DNA of 64,000 bases, taken from contig NZ_CP042218.1 in the NCBI RefSeq assembly GCF_007795095.1, positions 992,001 through 1,056,000 on the forward strand, read 5' to 3'. Below, piece after piece: positions 18,363 to 27,266 of this stretch. The notes beneath the pieces were generated by a model. That model saw only the letters and a program-made list of their open reading frames with translations, made no database searches and was not told the origin of the DNA. This stretch comes from Luteimonas granuli (GTDB lineage Bacteria; Pseudomonadota; Gammaproteobacteria; Xanthomonadales; Xanthomonadaceae). The position numbers were made by a program, and so were the translations under genes. Within the stretch, counting starts at the first letter, position 1. Every line of letters begins with the position of its first letter.

Positions 18363-18965
18363 CTAGAACTGGACCTTCGGCGCCTCGCGGACCTCGGCCT
18401 TGTCCGCCGGGATCTCAAGCAGCGCCGCGGCGTCGAAGCCGAACATGCCGGCGAGGATGTTGGACGGGAACACCTCGCGCCTGATGTTGTAGGCCATGAC
18501 CGAATCGTTGTAGGCCTGGCGCGCGAAGGCGACACGGTTCTCCGTGGAAGTGAGCTCCTCGGTGAGCTGCATCATGTTCTGGTTGGCCTTGAGATCCGGG
18601 TAGGCCTCGGCGATCGCCATCAGCCGGCCGAGCGCACCGTTGAGCAGGCCCTGCGACTGCGCCAGTTCGGCCATCGCCGCCGGGTCGCCGGGGTTGCCCT
18701 TGGCCGCCGCCAGGCCCGACATCGCCGCGCTGCGGGCGGCGATCACCGCTTCCAGGGTCTCGCGCTCATGCTTCAGGTAGCCCCTTGCGGTCTCGACCAG
18801 GTTGGGGATGAGGTCGAAGCGGCGCTGCAGCTGGACATCGATCTGCGCGAAGGCGTTCTTGAACGCGTTCCGGGCCGCGACCAGGCCGTTGTAGATGCCC
18901 ACGCCCCACATCAGCGCGACCGCGATGAGGGCAATGAATACGAACAGGATCAGCAGACTGGACAT
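18363..18965 (-). CDS. lemA: LemA family protein
   Basis: 200 residues: one N-terminal membrane helix (about 3-22), 'YNGLVAARNAFKNAFAQIDV', then the family core 'RRFDLIPNLVETARGY' and a long coiled-coil-like region, ending in 'VFPSNILAGMFGF'. These are the standard LemA features; the molecular role is not settled. ATG 18965 has an AGGGGAG ribosome site; a TTG one codon earlier is less likely. The gene heads an operon with the M48 peptidase. It is divergent from the serine hydrolase gene at 19048. Confidence 0.93.
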   Translation of the reverse strand: MSSLLILFVFIALIAVALMWGVGIYNGLVAARNAFKNAFAQIDVQLQRRFDLIPNLVETARGYLKHERETLEAVIAARSAAMSGLAAAKGNPGDPAAMAELAQSQGLLNGALGRLMAIAEAYPDLKANQNMMQLTEELTSTENRVAFARQAYNDSVMAYNIRREVFPSNILAGMFGFDAAALLEIPADKAEVREAPKVQF

Positions 18966-19047
18966 CAAAGCTCCCCTTGTTCATGCAATTGCGGAACCGG
19001 GCGCATATGATCACCCGGCAGTCGAGCATACGCAGGGGAAACGTCCG

Positions 19048-20475
19048 ATGAAAGACGCCGCGCGCACTCCTCGCCGCCTCCTGATGGGCGCGGGCCTGTT
19101 CGCATGCCTCATGCCGATGGCGATCGGCACGGCCGCCCAGACCGACATGCAATGGCCGGCACCGCTGGACGCCGCGGACGAGACCGCGGCCGGCGTGCGC
19201 GACGAGGTCCCGCCGATGCTGCCTCCAGGCACCACGGCGATGCCGCTGGCCAGTGGTTTCGACGTCGCGCGCTTCGAGGCGATGGCGCAGGCGGTGGTGG
19301 CCAACCAGCGCGTGCCCGGGCTGGCCATGGCCATCGTCCACCAGGGGGAGGTTCTCAGCGCCCGCGGCTACGGCATCACCGACGTGCGCTCCGCGGAGCC
19401 CGTGGACGCGCACACCGTGTTCCGTCTCGCGTCGCTGTCGAAACCGTTCGCAGGCACGGTCACCGGTCTTCTGGTCGCGGAAGGATCGCTGCGCTGGGAC
19501 AGCAACGTCGCCGACTTCATGCCGGCGCTCCGCTTCTCCGATCCCGAGGCCGCCGGCAAGCTGACCGTCGCCGACGTGCTCAGCCATCGCGTCGGCCTCG
19601 GCCGCAATACCTACGACCGCGAGATCGAAGGCAACGCCGACTACCGCAGCCTGGTGCAGAAGCTCGCCGATGCGCCGATGACCTGCGAGGTGGGCGACTG
19701 CTACAACTACCAGAACGTCGCCTTCAGCCTGGTCGGCGACGTGGTGTTCGCCGCCACCGGCCAGTTCTTCAGCGAGGCGGTCACCGGCCGGATCTTCAAG
19801 CCGCTGGGCATGGATGACGCCAGCTACGGACTGGAAGGCATACAGGCCAGCCCGCGATGGGCGAAGCCGCATGTGCGCGCCGGCGGCGGCTGGCGCTCGC
19901 TCACTCCCAAGCCCACCTATTACCGCGTGGCCCCGGCGGCCGGCGTCAACGCCAGCATCAGCGACATGGCGCAGTGGCTGATCGCCCAATCCGGCCGCCG
20001 TCCCGACGTGCTGCCCCAGCCCCTGCTGGCCACGCTGCAGCAGCCGCTGGTGGCGACCCCCCGGGAGATGCGCACCTCGTCCTGGAGGCGCGAGCGCCTG
20101 AACGATGCCGGCTATGCGCTGGGCTGGCGCGTCTATGAGTATGCGGGCCACCGCGTGGTCTTCCACGGCGGCGCGGTCCAGGGCTATCGCGGCCTCATGG
20201 CGCTGATGCCCGAGCGCGACCTCGGCGTGGTGCTGCTGTGGAACGGCGAGACCAGCGTGCCGACCGGCCTGCTCCCGACCATTCTCGACAGCGCGATCGG
20301 CCTCACCCCGCAGGCCTGGCTCGACGTCGACCTCGAGGACGTGGACGAGCTGATGCTCGCCAACGCCCCGACCGATGGCGTCGCACCAGACCAGTCTTCA
20401 GGTTCCGCTGCGACAACGGGAGCCGACGCGGTCGGCGGCGGCAGCTCCGCCGCATCCATCGCCGGGCCGCACTGA
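19048..20475 (+). CDS. Exported serine hydrolase, beta-lactamase class C/penicillin-binding-protein-like
   Basis: 475 residues with a signal peptide (about 1-30). The fold shows the three active-site elements of the class C family: S-x-x-K at 129-132 ('LASLSKPF'), a Y-x-N element in 'CYNYQNVAFSLVG', and HGG in 'VVFHGGAVQGYRG' replacing KTG. Members include D-aminopeptidases, esterases and AmpC. The conserved HGG form is more typical of the peptidase/esterase branch than of true beta-lactamases, so resistance should not be assumed. ATG 19048 follows AGGGGAA. The last 40 residues are low-complexity (Ser/Ala/Gly). Confidence 0.85.
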   Translation: MKDAARTPRRLLMGAGLFACLMPMAIGTAAQTDMQWPAPLDAADETAAGVRDEVPPMLPPGTTAMPLASGFDVARFEAMAQAVVANQRVPGLAMAIVHQGEVLSARGYGITDVRSAEPVDAHTVFRLASLSKPFAGTVTGLLVAEGSLRWDSNVADFMPALRFSDPEAAGKLTVADVLSHRVGLGRNTYDREIEGNADYRSLVQKLADAPMTCEVGDCYNYQNVAFSLVGDVVFAATGQFFSEAVTGRIFKPLGMDDASYGLEGIQASPRWAKPHVRAGGGWRSLTPKPTYYRVAPAAGVNASISDMAQWLIAQSGRRPDVLPQPLLATLQQPLVATPREMRTSSWRRERLNDAGYALGWRVYEYAGHRVVFHGGAVQGYRGLMALMPERDLGVVLLWNGETSVPTGLLPTILDSAIGLTPQAWLDVDLEDVDELMLANAPTDGVAPDQSSGSAATTGADAVGGGSSAASIAGPH

Positions 20476-20498
20476 CCGGCCACCGCTCGTCACACATG

Positions 20499-20534
20499 AA
20501 AAACCCCTCCCCCGCCTGGGCTGCGGGAGAGGGG
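20499..20534 (-). terminator. Terminator of the histone-H1-like gene (read on the minus strand)
   Basis: On the minus strand CCCCTCTCCCGC and GCGGGGGAGGGG pair around a 7-nt loop (plus 20504-20515 and 20523-20534), followed by five T (plus AAAAA, 20499-20503). It may also stop the convergent hydrolase transcript. Confidence 0.85.
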
Positions 20535-20559
20535 TCGGATCTACGGCAATCGGGGTTGC

Positions 20560-21099
20560 TTACATCAGCGGCGCGGGCGCGGCCGGGATGGAGACGACCG
20601 GCGCCTTGGCCTTGCGGGGAGCGCGCTTCTTCGCCGCCTTCTTGGTGGCGGTCTTCTTCGTGGCGGTCTTCTTGGCGGCGGTCTTCTTGGCGACGGTCTT
20701 CTTGGTCGCCTTCTTGGCGGTCTTCTTCGCCGCCTTCTTCGCCGGAGCCTTCTTCACCGCCTTCTTCGCGGTCTTCTTGGCGGTGGCCTTCTTGGCCGCG
20801 GCCTTCTTGGCGGGGCGCTTCTTGGCGACCTTCTTCGTCGCCTTCTTCGCGGTCTTCTTCGCCCCGGCCTTCTTCACCGCCTTCTTGGTGGTCTTCTTCG
20901 CGGTCTTCTTCGCGGCCTTCTTCACCGCCTTCTTCACTGCCGCCTTCTTCGCGACCTTCCTGGTGGCCTTCTTGGCAGCCTTCTTGGCGACCTTCTTCTT
21001 GGCGACCTTGCGCGGTGCCGCCTTGCGCACGGCCTTCTTGGCTGTCTTCTTCGCCGCCTTCTTGGCAGGCTTCTTTTTCGCGACTTTCTTCGTGGCCAT
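20560..21099 (-). CDS. Lysine/alanine-rich histone H1-like nucleoid protein
   Basis: 179 residues dominated by repeats of the form (A/T/V)KK; about 40% lysine and 35% alanine, with almost no acidic residues. A short hydrophobic, proline-containing tail ('APVVSIPAAPAPLM') closes the protein. This composition matches bacterial H1-like DNA-binding proteins (AlgP/Hc2 type), which bind DNA through a disordered basic tail. Despite its low complexity it is a real gene: it has an ATG with GGAGAG upstream, a clean intrinsic terminator and codon variation among repeats. Repeat number is likely to vary between strains by slippage. Confidence 0.88.
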   Translation of the reverse strand: MATKKVAKKKPAKKAAKKTAKKAVRKAAPRKVAKKKVAKKAAKKATRKVAKKAAVKKAVKKAAKKTAKKTTKKAVKKAGAKKTAKKATKKVAKKRPAKKAAAKKATAKKTAKKAVKKAPAKKAAKKTAKKATKKTVAKKTAAKKTATKKTATKKAAKKRAPRKAKAPVVSIPAAPAPLM

Positions 21100-21290
21100 G
21101 TGATGGCTCTCCTCGTCAGTGGGACTTGCAGGTACTACTGCCCAGTAGGAAACCCGCCGCGGGTATCGGACCCGCGACCAACCGACGACGCGCTGGGCGC
21201 GCCGTACCGGATCCTGTCTCCGGGCGATCCCTGCCCGTCACCACTACGGGAGCGCCGGAGCGCATCCCTCCATGCCGGTCCATCGGCACG

Positions 21291-21465
21291 AAAAAACCCG
21301 CTGCGCACTGCGCCGCGGGCTGCATGCATCCATCGGCCTCGAGCTTTTGCGGGGAAGACAACGCCTGAGTCCACCATGGCAACCATCCGGGCGGAGGACT
21401 GAGTTGTGTCACGCGCTGGTTTCCGGGTCGCACTCACTCGCTTCTGTGGCCGCGTCTTGTTGGGC
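21291..21465 (-). ncRNA. Candidate small RNA, promoter to terminator, about 170 nt
   Basis: On the minus strand a perfect -35 TTGACA (plus 21490-21495) is followed after 16 bp by TAGGTT (plus 21468-21473). About 170 nt further is an intrinsic terminator: a CCCGC-GCGGG stem (plus 21297-21319) with six T (plus AAAAAA, 21291-21296). Between them a segment can pair with itself (GACAAC..GAGTCC with GGACT..GTTGTGTC, plus about 21358-21410). There is no credible short ORF with a ribosome site. It does not match an RNA family that I can name. It could instead be an attenuated leader for the H1-like gene, which starts 190 bp beyond. Confidence 0.35.
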
Positions 21466-21825
21466 GAAACCTAATCACGGTTTTTTCGGTGTCAACACCC
21501 TTCGCCCTCCGTCGCGGCGTGCACGGGCGCCGGCGTGGCCGCATCCGCGCACCGGAACGATGCATCGCTGCGCCCGAACCCACGCGGAGGCAACGGGACG
21601 ATCGCGATGCACATGCGTAAAAACGCTTGTTTTAAGCACTCTTCCGGAAATGCACGGCCACACCACGTCGATCGCGTCGACGCGGACACCGGGCGGCGGC
21701 GGCGCGCGCGCGCAGGCTCCGCGCGCGTGCAGGCGAGGTGCATGCGCGCACACCCGGACGGTGCCGCAACCACCGGTTTGCGCGAAAGTGCGCGAAGCTT
21801 CGGACACCGTGCGCACCCCGCAACG

Positions 21826-21854
21826 ACGAACGCCGGGCATTGCCCGGCGTTCGT
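21826..21854 (-). terminator. 14-bp perfect hairpin downstream of gcvH
   Basis: ACGAACGCCGGGCA (21826-21839) and its exact complement TGCCCGGCGTTCGT (21841-21854) lie 44 bp past the gcvH stop. No T-tract follows on the minus strand, so it may be a 3'-end-stabilising structure or a weak terminator. Confidence 0.55.
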
Positions 21855-21897
21855 GGAAGCGGTGCCGCGCGGTGCGCGGTGACGGTGGACGCGTGCG

Positions 21898-22290
21898 TCA
21901 GTCGTCGCCCTCGATGATCGCCGCATAGGCATCCGGGTCGAGCAGGTCCTTGATCTGGTCCGGCTCGCTGGCTTCGATCACGAACAGCCAGCCCTCGCCG
22001 AAGGCGTCCTCGTTGATCGTCTCCGGCTTGTCGGCGAGCGCGGCGTTGACCTCGACGATGGTGCCGGAGACCGGCGCGTAGATGTCGGAGGCGGCCTTGA
22101 CCGACTCGACCACGGCGCAGGCGTTGCCGGCCTCGACGCTGTCGCCGACGCCGGGAAGGTCGACGTAGACCAGGTCGCCAAGCAGGCCCTGTGCGTGGTC
22201 GGAGATGCCGACGGTGACTTTGCCGTCGCCTTCGACGCGGGCCCATTCGTGGGACTTCATGAACTTCAGATCGCCAGGGATATCGCTCAT
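21898..22290 (-). CDS. gcvH: Glycine cleavage system H protein
   Basis: 130 residues, normal GcvH length. The lipoyl-bearing lysine is Lys65 in '[14 protein letters not shown]'; the flanking '[16 protein letters not shown]' start and '[11 protein letters not shown]' end are typical. The protein shuttles the aminomethyl intermediate between GcvP, GcvT and GcvL in the cytosol. It lies 70 bp downstream of gcvT on the same strand, so both are probably cotranscribed. gcvP is not in the window. Confidence 0.96.
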   Translation of the reverse strand: MSDIPGDLKFMKSHEWARVEGDGKVTVGISDHAQGLLGDLVYVDLPGVGDSVEAGNACAVVESVKAASDIYAPVSGTIVEVNAALADKPETINEDAFGEGWLFVIEASEPDQIKDLLDPDAYAAIIEGDD

Positions 22291-22360
22291 TGCTGCTGCT
22301 CCGGGAACGGCGTTGCTGGGGAGATGGGGCGGCTAGTGTACGAAGCGCCGGAACGGTGGA

Positions 22361-23461
22361 TCAAATGCCTTCGGCAGCCTTGCCGCCGCGCACGAAGGGC
22401 CATGCGACCACCCGCACCGGGACCTCGCGACCGCGGATGTCCACGCGCACCTCGCCGGGATCACCCGCGGGAATCCGGGCGAGGGCGATCGATTTGCCCA
22501 GCGTGGGCGCGAAGGTGCCGGACAGGATCTCGCCCTCGCCGCTGGCTGCGAGCACCTTCTGCCCATGGCGCAGCACGCCCTTCTCGTCCATGACCAGACC
22601 GATCAGCTGGCGGGCATCGCCACGCTGCTGCTGGGCTTCGAGCACCGGGCGGCCGTTGAATTCGCGGCCTTCGTCCAGCGACACCGTCCAGCCGAGGCCG
22701 GCCTCCCAGGGCGTCACCGACTCGTCCATGTCCTGGCCGTACAGCGGCAGTCCCGCTTCCAGGCGCAGGGTGTCGCGCGAGCCCAGGCCCGCCGGAGCCA
22801 CGCCGGCGGCGACCAGCGCGTCCCAGAAGGCGACGGCGTGTTCCTCCGGCAGGGCGATCTCGAAGCCGTCCTCGCCGGTGTAGCCCGTGCGTGCGACGAA
22901 CAGCGGCGCTCCGCCGGCGGAGCGCACGTCGAGGCTGGCGAACCTGCCCAGCTTCGCCACCGCGTCGCGGTCGTCGGCGTGCACCAGGCCCAGCACCTTG
23001 TCGCGGGCCTGCGGGCCCTGCACGGCGATCATCGCCAGGTCGTCGCGCACGCGGACCTCGACGTCGAATGGCGCGGCCTGCGCGTTGATCCATGCCAGGT
23101 CCTTGTCGCGGGTGGCGGCATTGACCACCAGGCGCTGGAAGTCGTCGCCGAGGTTGTAGACGATCAGGTCGTCGATCACCCCGCCGCGTTCGTCGAGCAT
23201 GCAGGTGTAGAGCGCCTTGCCACGCACCTTGAGCTTGTCGATGGAATTGGCGAGCAGCCGGCGCAGGAAGTCGCGCACCCGCGGGCCGTGCAGGTCGACC
23301 ACGGTCATGTGCGAGACGTCGAACATGCCGGCGTCGCGGCGCACCGCGTGGTGCTCCTCGATCTGGGAACCGTAGTTGAGCGGCATGTCCCAGCCACCGA
23401 AGTCCACCATCTTCGCCCCGAGGGCACGGTGGGAATCGTTGAGGATCGTCTTGCGGGTCAT
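22361..23461 (-). CDS. gcvT: Aminomethyltransferase (glycine cleavage T protein)
   Basis: 366 residues. GCV_T fold with the family's N-terminal '[20 protein letters not shown]', '[15 protein letters not shown]' and the folate-site region 'YTGEDGFEI'. It transfers a methylene group from the lipoylated H protein to tetrahydrofolate, releasing ammonia. Upstream is an NfeD gene 64 bp away and downstream gcvH; all are on the minus strand. No glycine riboswitch is recognisable in the short gap before the gene. Confidence 0.96.
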   Translation of the reverse strand: MTRKTILNDSHRALGAKMVDFGGWDMPLNYGSQIEEHHAVRRDAGMFDVSHMTVVDLHGPRVRDFLRRLLANSIDKLKVRGKALYTCMLDERGGVIDDLIVYNLGDDFQRLVVNAATRDKDLAWINAQAAPFDVEVRVRDDLAMIAVQGPQARDKVLGLVHADDRDAVAKLGRFASLDVRSAGGAPLFVARTGYTGEDGFEIALPEEHAVAFWDALVAAGVAPAGLGSRDTLRLEAGLPLYGQDMDESVTPWEAGLGWTVSLDEGREFNGRPVLEAQQQRGDARQLIGLVMDEKGVLRHGQKVLAASGEGEILSGTFAPTLGKSIALARIPAGDPGEVRVDIRGREVPVRVVAWPFVRGGKAAEGI

Positions 23462-23525
23462 GGCGGGCGGGCTCCTGTGGGGCGGCCGGCCATTATCGCC
23501 GACCGTGCCCCCTGCAGGAGCAGGA

Positions 23526-23966
23526 TCAGTCGACCTCGCGGACCTCGAGCACCATGCCGTTGGCCGCGACCACCCGCACGCGGGTGCCGGCCTCCAGCTC
23601 CGGCCCGCTGACCACCCAGTAGGCGTCGCCGATCTTCACCCGTCCCTGCCCGCCGCTGATCGCGCGGTCCAGGACCACGACGCGGCCGACGTGCTGCTCG
23701 GCGCGGCGGTTGAGCAGCGGTCGGTCGCTGGGCCGCTCGCGGCGGCGGCCCCACTTCAGGTAGGCCAGTACCGCCACCACGCTCAGCACCACGAACAGCA
23801 CCACCTGGACCAGCAGGCCCAGGCCGGGGAACAGCAGTACCACGAGCCACACCAGCGCGGCAGCGATGCCCATCCACAGCAGGAACGCGCCGGGAATGAA
23901 GGTCTCCGCCGCCATCAGCACCAGCGCGATCGCGGCCCATGCGGTGGTGTTGAGCGTCCAGCTCAT
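23526..23966 (-). CDS. NfeD family membrane protein
   Basis: 146 residues: three to four hydrophobic segments in the first 75 residues, a basic linker ('KWGRRRERP'), then a small OB-fold-like domain ('[29 protein letters not shown]'). This is the short NfeD1b type without the protease half. Such proteins are almost always encoded next to an SPFH/stomatin gene, as here, where the SPFH stop and the NfeD ATG overlap (ATGA). They are thought to act together in membrane microdomains. Confidence 0.92.
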   Translation of the reverse strand: MSWTLNTTAWAAIALVLMAAETFIPGAFLLWMGIAAALVWLVVLLFPGLGLLVQVVLFVVLSVVAVLAYLKWGRRRERPSDRPLLNRRAEQHVGRVVVLDRAISGGQGRVKIGDAYWVVSGPELEAGTRVRVVAANGMVLEVREVD

Positions 23967-24934
23967 GGCTCAACCCCCGTGCGCGGCGCGCCGTCGAGGC
24001 GCCGGCGGGTGTCGGACTGCTGGTTGCCCAGCGCCTCCTTCGCCAGCTCGGCGATGCCGGCGATGGAGCCGATCACGCCGCTGGCCTCCATCGGCATCAG
24101 CACGAACTTCTGGTTGGGCGCGGTGGCAAGCTCCCTGAACGCCTCCACGTACTTCTGGGCGATGAAGTAGTTGATGGCCTGCACGTCGCCGGCGGCGATG
24201 GCGTCCGACACCATCCGCGTGGCCTTGGCCTCGGCCTCGGCCAGGCGCTCGCGGGCCTCGGCCTCGCGCCAGGCGGCCTCGCGCTGGCCCTCGGCCTGGA
24301 GGATCGCGGCCTGCTTCTCGCCCTCGGCGCGCAGGATCTCCGACTGCCGATGGCCCTCGGCCTCGAGGATCACCGCGCGGCGGTCGCGCTCGGCCTTCAT
24401 CTGCCGGGCCATGGAATCGACCAGGTCGCGCGGCGGCTGGATGTCGCGGATCTCGATGCGGGTGACCTTGATGCCCCAGGGATGGGTGGCCTGGTCGACC
24501 ACGTTGAGCAGCTGGGCGTTGATCGACTCGCGGTTGCTGAGCGACTCGTCCAGGTCCATGGAACCGATCACGGTGCGGATGTTGGTCTGCACCAGGGCGA
24601 TCGTCGCGACCTCGAGGTGGGCGACCTCGTACGCGGCCTTGGCGGCGTCGAGGACCTGGAAGAAGACCACGCCGTCGACCTTGACCACGGCGTTGTCCTT
24701 GGTGATCACCTCCTGCGAGGGCACGTCGAGCACCTGCTCCATGACGTTGACCTTGCGGCCCACCGCCTGCATGACCGGGATCAACAGGTGCAGCCCGGGC
24801 GACAGGGTGTGCGTGTACTTGCCGAAGCGCTCGACGGTCCACTCGTAGCCCTGCGGCACGATGCGCACCATCTTGAAGAAAAAGATGATGAACGCGAGCG
24901 CCAGCACGGCGGCGATGAAGGTTCCTCCGGACAT
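23963..24934 (-). CDS. SPFH/stomatin-prohibitin family protein (QmcA-like)
   Basis: 323 residues from ATG 24934, which has a GGGGAGGATG ribosome site; the frame extends far upstream only as antisense to the reductase gene. An N-terminal membrane helix (about 5-21) is followed by the SPFH domain ('VPQGYEWTVERFGKY', 'PGLHLLIPV') and a long Ala/Glu coiled coil ('AEGEKQAAILQAEGQREAAW'). It ends in a conserved 'FVLMPME' element. The protein oligomerises into membrane scaffolds, probably with the overlapping NfeD partner. Confidence 0.93.
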   Translation of the reverse strand: MSGGTFIAAVLALAFIIFFFKMVRIVPQGYEWTVERFGKYTHTLSPGLHLLIPVMQAVGRKVNVMEQVLDVPSQEVITKDNAVVKVDGVVFFQVLDAAKAAYEVAHLEVATIALVQTNIRTVIGSMDLDESLSNRESINAQLLNVVDQATHPWGIKVTRIEIRDIQPPRDLVDSMARQMKAERDRRAVILEAEGHRQSEILRAEGEKQAAILQAEGQREAAWREAEARERLAEAEAKATRMVSDAIAAGDVQAINYFIAQKYVEAFRELATAPNQKFVLMPMEASGVIGSIAGIAELAKEALGNQQSDTRRRLDGAPRTGVEP

Positions 24935-24993
24935 TCCGCATCCTCCCCAGACAATGGCCGGAGTATAGACGCCGGCCGGACGGCCACCGTGGC

Positions 24994-25962
24994 TCAGCCC
25001 GACGTGGCGGCCTCGACGCGGCCCCATGCGCCGGCGTCCACCTGCCCGGCGAGTTCCAGCGCGTCCAGGTTGTCCAGCAGCTGCGACACCCGGCTCGCCC
25101 CGAGCAGCACGGTGGACACATGCGGATTGCGCAGGCACCAGGCGATCGCCAGCGCCGCCGGCGCCAGGCCCAGGTCGGCGGCCAGCGCGCTGAAGCGGCG
25201 CGCGCGGTCCAGTCGGCCATCCCCGGGATCGCCGATCACCACGTCCCGCAACCATGCGTCGCCGGCCAGCCTCGATCCCGCGGGAACGCCGTCGTTGTAC
25301 TTCCCGGTCAGCAGGCCCGACGCCAGCGGGGACCACACCGTCGCGCCCATGCCGAACTCGGCGTAGAGCGGGGCGTATTCCAGCTCCACGCGCCTGCGGT
25401 GCAGCAGGTTGTACTGCGGCTGCTCCATGGTCGGCGGCTGCAGGTGGTGGGCGCGCGCCACCGCGTGGGCCTCGCGGATCAGCGCTGCCGGCCACTCCGA
25501 TGTGCCCCAGTACATGACCTTGCCCTGGCGCACCAGCGCGTCCATCGTCGCCACCGTCTCGACCACCGGCACCGCAGGGTCTGGGCGGTGGCAGAAGTAC
25601 AGATCGAGATAATCCACGCGCAGACGTCGCAGCGCGCCATGGCAGGCATCGTGCACATGCTTGCGCGACAGGCCCCTCTGCATCGGCCGCGGATCGGCGA
25701 CCGAGCCGTACATCACCTTGCTCGAGACCGCGAAGCCGTCCCGCGGCAGGCGCAGGTCGGCGATCACGTCGCCCATCACCCGTTCGGCCTCGCCGTGGGC
25801 ATAGCCCTCGGCGTTGTCGAAGAAGTTGATCCCATGGTCCCAGGCCGCGGCGACCAGATCGCGCGCCTCGCCGCGGGGCACGCCGCGGCCGAACGTGGTC
25901 CAGGCACCGAAGGACAGCGCGGAAAGCGCCAGGCCGGAGGCACCGAGCCTGCGGTACTCCAT
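24994..25962 (-). CDS. Aldo/keto reductase
   Basis: 322 residues forming a (beta/alpha)8 AKR. The catalytic tetrad is visible as Asp49, Tyr54, Lys82 and His125 ('FFDNAEGYAHG', 'VSSKVMYG', 'YFCHRPDP'). The overall sequence ('NFFDNAEGYAHGEAE', 'YWGTSEW', 'PPTMEQPQYNLLHR') is that of the AKR branch that includes potassium-channel beta-subunit-like proteins and YghZ. NADPH-dependent reduction of aldehydes is likely but the substrate is unknown. It is the first gene of a minus-strand run and is divergent from the GGDEF gene, 88 bp apart. Confidence 0.9.
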   Translation of the reverse strand: MEYRRLGASGLALSALSFGAWTTFGRGVPRGEARDLVAAAWDHGINFFDNAEGYAHGEAERVMGDVIADLRLPRDGFAVSSKVMYGSVADPRPMQRGLSRKHVHDACHGALRRLRVDYLDLYFCHRPDPAVPVVETVATMDALVRQGKVMYWGTSEWPAALIREAHAVARAHHLQPPTMEQPQYNLLHRRRVELEYAPLYAEFGMGATVWSPLASGLLTGKYNDGVPAGSRLAGDAWLRDVVIGDPGDGRLDRARRFSALAADLGLAPAALAIAWCLRNPHVSTVLLGASRVSQLLDNLDALELAGQVDAGAWGRVEAATSG

Positions 25963-26050
25963 CTGTGGACGACTCCATCGACGCTGCGGGTCCCGCAGTG
26001 TACGCGCGACCGCGCTATGCTTCCGCCGCAGGCCAGGGAGAAGCAGGCAG

Positions 26051-27184
26051 ATGCACGCCGAGGAAGGCCGGATCCGCAACGCGATGCGGCGCCTGGTGGT
26101 GCCGCCCGACGAGGTCATGCGCGAACTGGGCGCGCGCGGCGAGCGCATGGTCGCCCGAGCGCGCCTGCTGCTCTGCGGGCTGGCGCTGTCGCTGCCGCTC
26201 GCGGCCGCCGCCCTCGGCGCGGGCACGGGCTGGGTCCTCTTCCATCTCGGTGCCGCCGTGCTGGCGATCGCGGTCGCCCTGATGTGGCTGGTGCTGGCCC
26301 GCGTACGCAGGCCCTGGCTGCCGTTCGCGAGCTGCGCCTGGGACGTCACCGTGGTTACCGCGGTGCTCGCGGCGATCGCGGCGAGGGAACCGTCCGTCGC
26401 GATCGCGGGCACCACCGGCGTCTGGCCGTTCTACCTGCTGGTGATCGCCTCCGCCGCGCTGCGCGCCGACGGTCGATTGACCCTGTTCGCGGGCGGCCTC
26501 GCCCTGGTCCAGTACGCGCTGCTGGCAGCGGCAGTGTCCGCGCTCGGCCCGTCATGGGACGGACTGGTCTCGCTGCATCCTGGCGTCTCCGGGGCCGGCA
26601 GCGAAACGCTGCGCGTGCTGCTCCTCGTGCTGGCGACCGCCGTGACCGCCGCCGTGGTGCGCCGCATGCAGGCCCTGGTGGAGCTGTCCGGCCACGACGG
26701 CCTGACCGGCCTGCCCAACCGCTCCTGGCTGCTGCAGCGCATGCCGCATCTGTTCGCCACCGCGCGCAACTCCGGCGCGTCGCTGACCATGGTCCTGCTC
26801 GACATCGACCGCTTCAAGCGCGTCAACGACGAGGTCGGGCCGCTGGCCGGCGATCGCGCCCTGCGCCACATCGCCTCGACCATCAGCGAGACGCTCCTCG
26901 CGGACGAGGCCCTGGTCCGGATCGGTGGCCAGGAGTTCGTGATGGTGCTGCACTGCCCGGCCGGCAGCGCCTGGGAACGCCTGGACCGCCTGCGCCGCAG
27001 GCTGATCGAGCTGCCTTTCCTGCCCGAGCGCGGCCAGGAGGCGTTCGCATTCACCTTCAGCGCCGGCATCGCCGCCTGGCCGCAGGACGGTGCCAGCACC
27101 TCCGGGCTGCTGGGCTGCGCCGACCGCAGGCTCAAGCTCGCCAAGGCCGCGGGCGGCAACCGGATCGTGGCCCGCGACGCCTGA
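26051..27184 (+). CDS. Membrane GGDEF-domain protein with degenerate GGQEF active site
   Basis: 377 residues. Six hydrophobic helices (about 35-205) precede a GGDEF domain (about 212-377). The metal-binding Asp251 and the 'DRFKRVND' helix are kept, but the signature loop reads GGQEF (292-296) where active enzymes have GG(D/E)EF. The 'YGHxxGD' element is altered to 'VGPLAGD', and no RxxD inhibitory site lies upstream of the loop. The protein is therefore likely a weak or inactive diguanylate cyclase acting as a receptor or scaffold; residual activity cannot be excluded. ATG 26051 follows AGGCAG. Confidence 0.88.
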   Translation: MHAEEGRIRNAMRRLVVPPDEVMRELGARGERMVARARLLLCGLALSLPLAAAALGAGTGWVLFHLGAAVLAIAVALMWLVLARVRRPWLPFASCAWDVTVVTAVLAAIAAREPSVAIAGTTGVWPFYLLVIASAALRADGRLTLFAGGLALVQYALLAAAVSALGPSWDGLVSLHPGVSGAGSETLRVLLLVLATAVTAAVVRRMQALVELSGHDGLTGLPNRSWLLQRMPHLFATARNSGASLTMVLLDIDRFKRVNDEVGPLAGDRALRHIASTISETLLADEALVRIGGQEFVMVLHCPAGSAWERLDRLRRRLIELPFLPERGQEAFAFTFSAGIAAWPQDGASTSGLLGCADRRLKLAKAAGGNRIVARDA

Positions 27185-27266
27185 GCGCGGTTGCCCGGCT
27201 ACCGCGCCTGCACTACCCTGCCCCGTCGCCGCGGGCCCGCGGCAGTGCCAGGGGAACGGGTTCCGG

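Larger units (their letters stand above)
21100..21897. other. 798-bp gene-free region between the H1-like gene and gcvH
   Basis: No convincing coding frame was found. From left to right it holds a CTACTGCCCAGTAG palindrome near 21130 and a minus-strand terminator at 21291-21319. A minus-strand promoter-like pair follows near 21468-21495, then alternating purine-pyrimidine tracts (about 21690-21760, with runs of GC/GT/AC). A 14-bp perfect inverted repeat after gcvH closes it (21826-21854). Confidence 0.6.

Noticed and set aside
19048..20475. AmpC beta-lactamase (resistance gene)
   Set aside because: The S-x-x-K serine hydrolase has HGG rather than KTG and a long divergent C-terminus; the broader peptidase/esterase family is the safer call.
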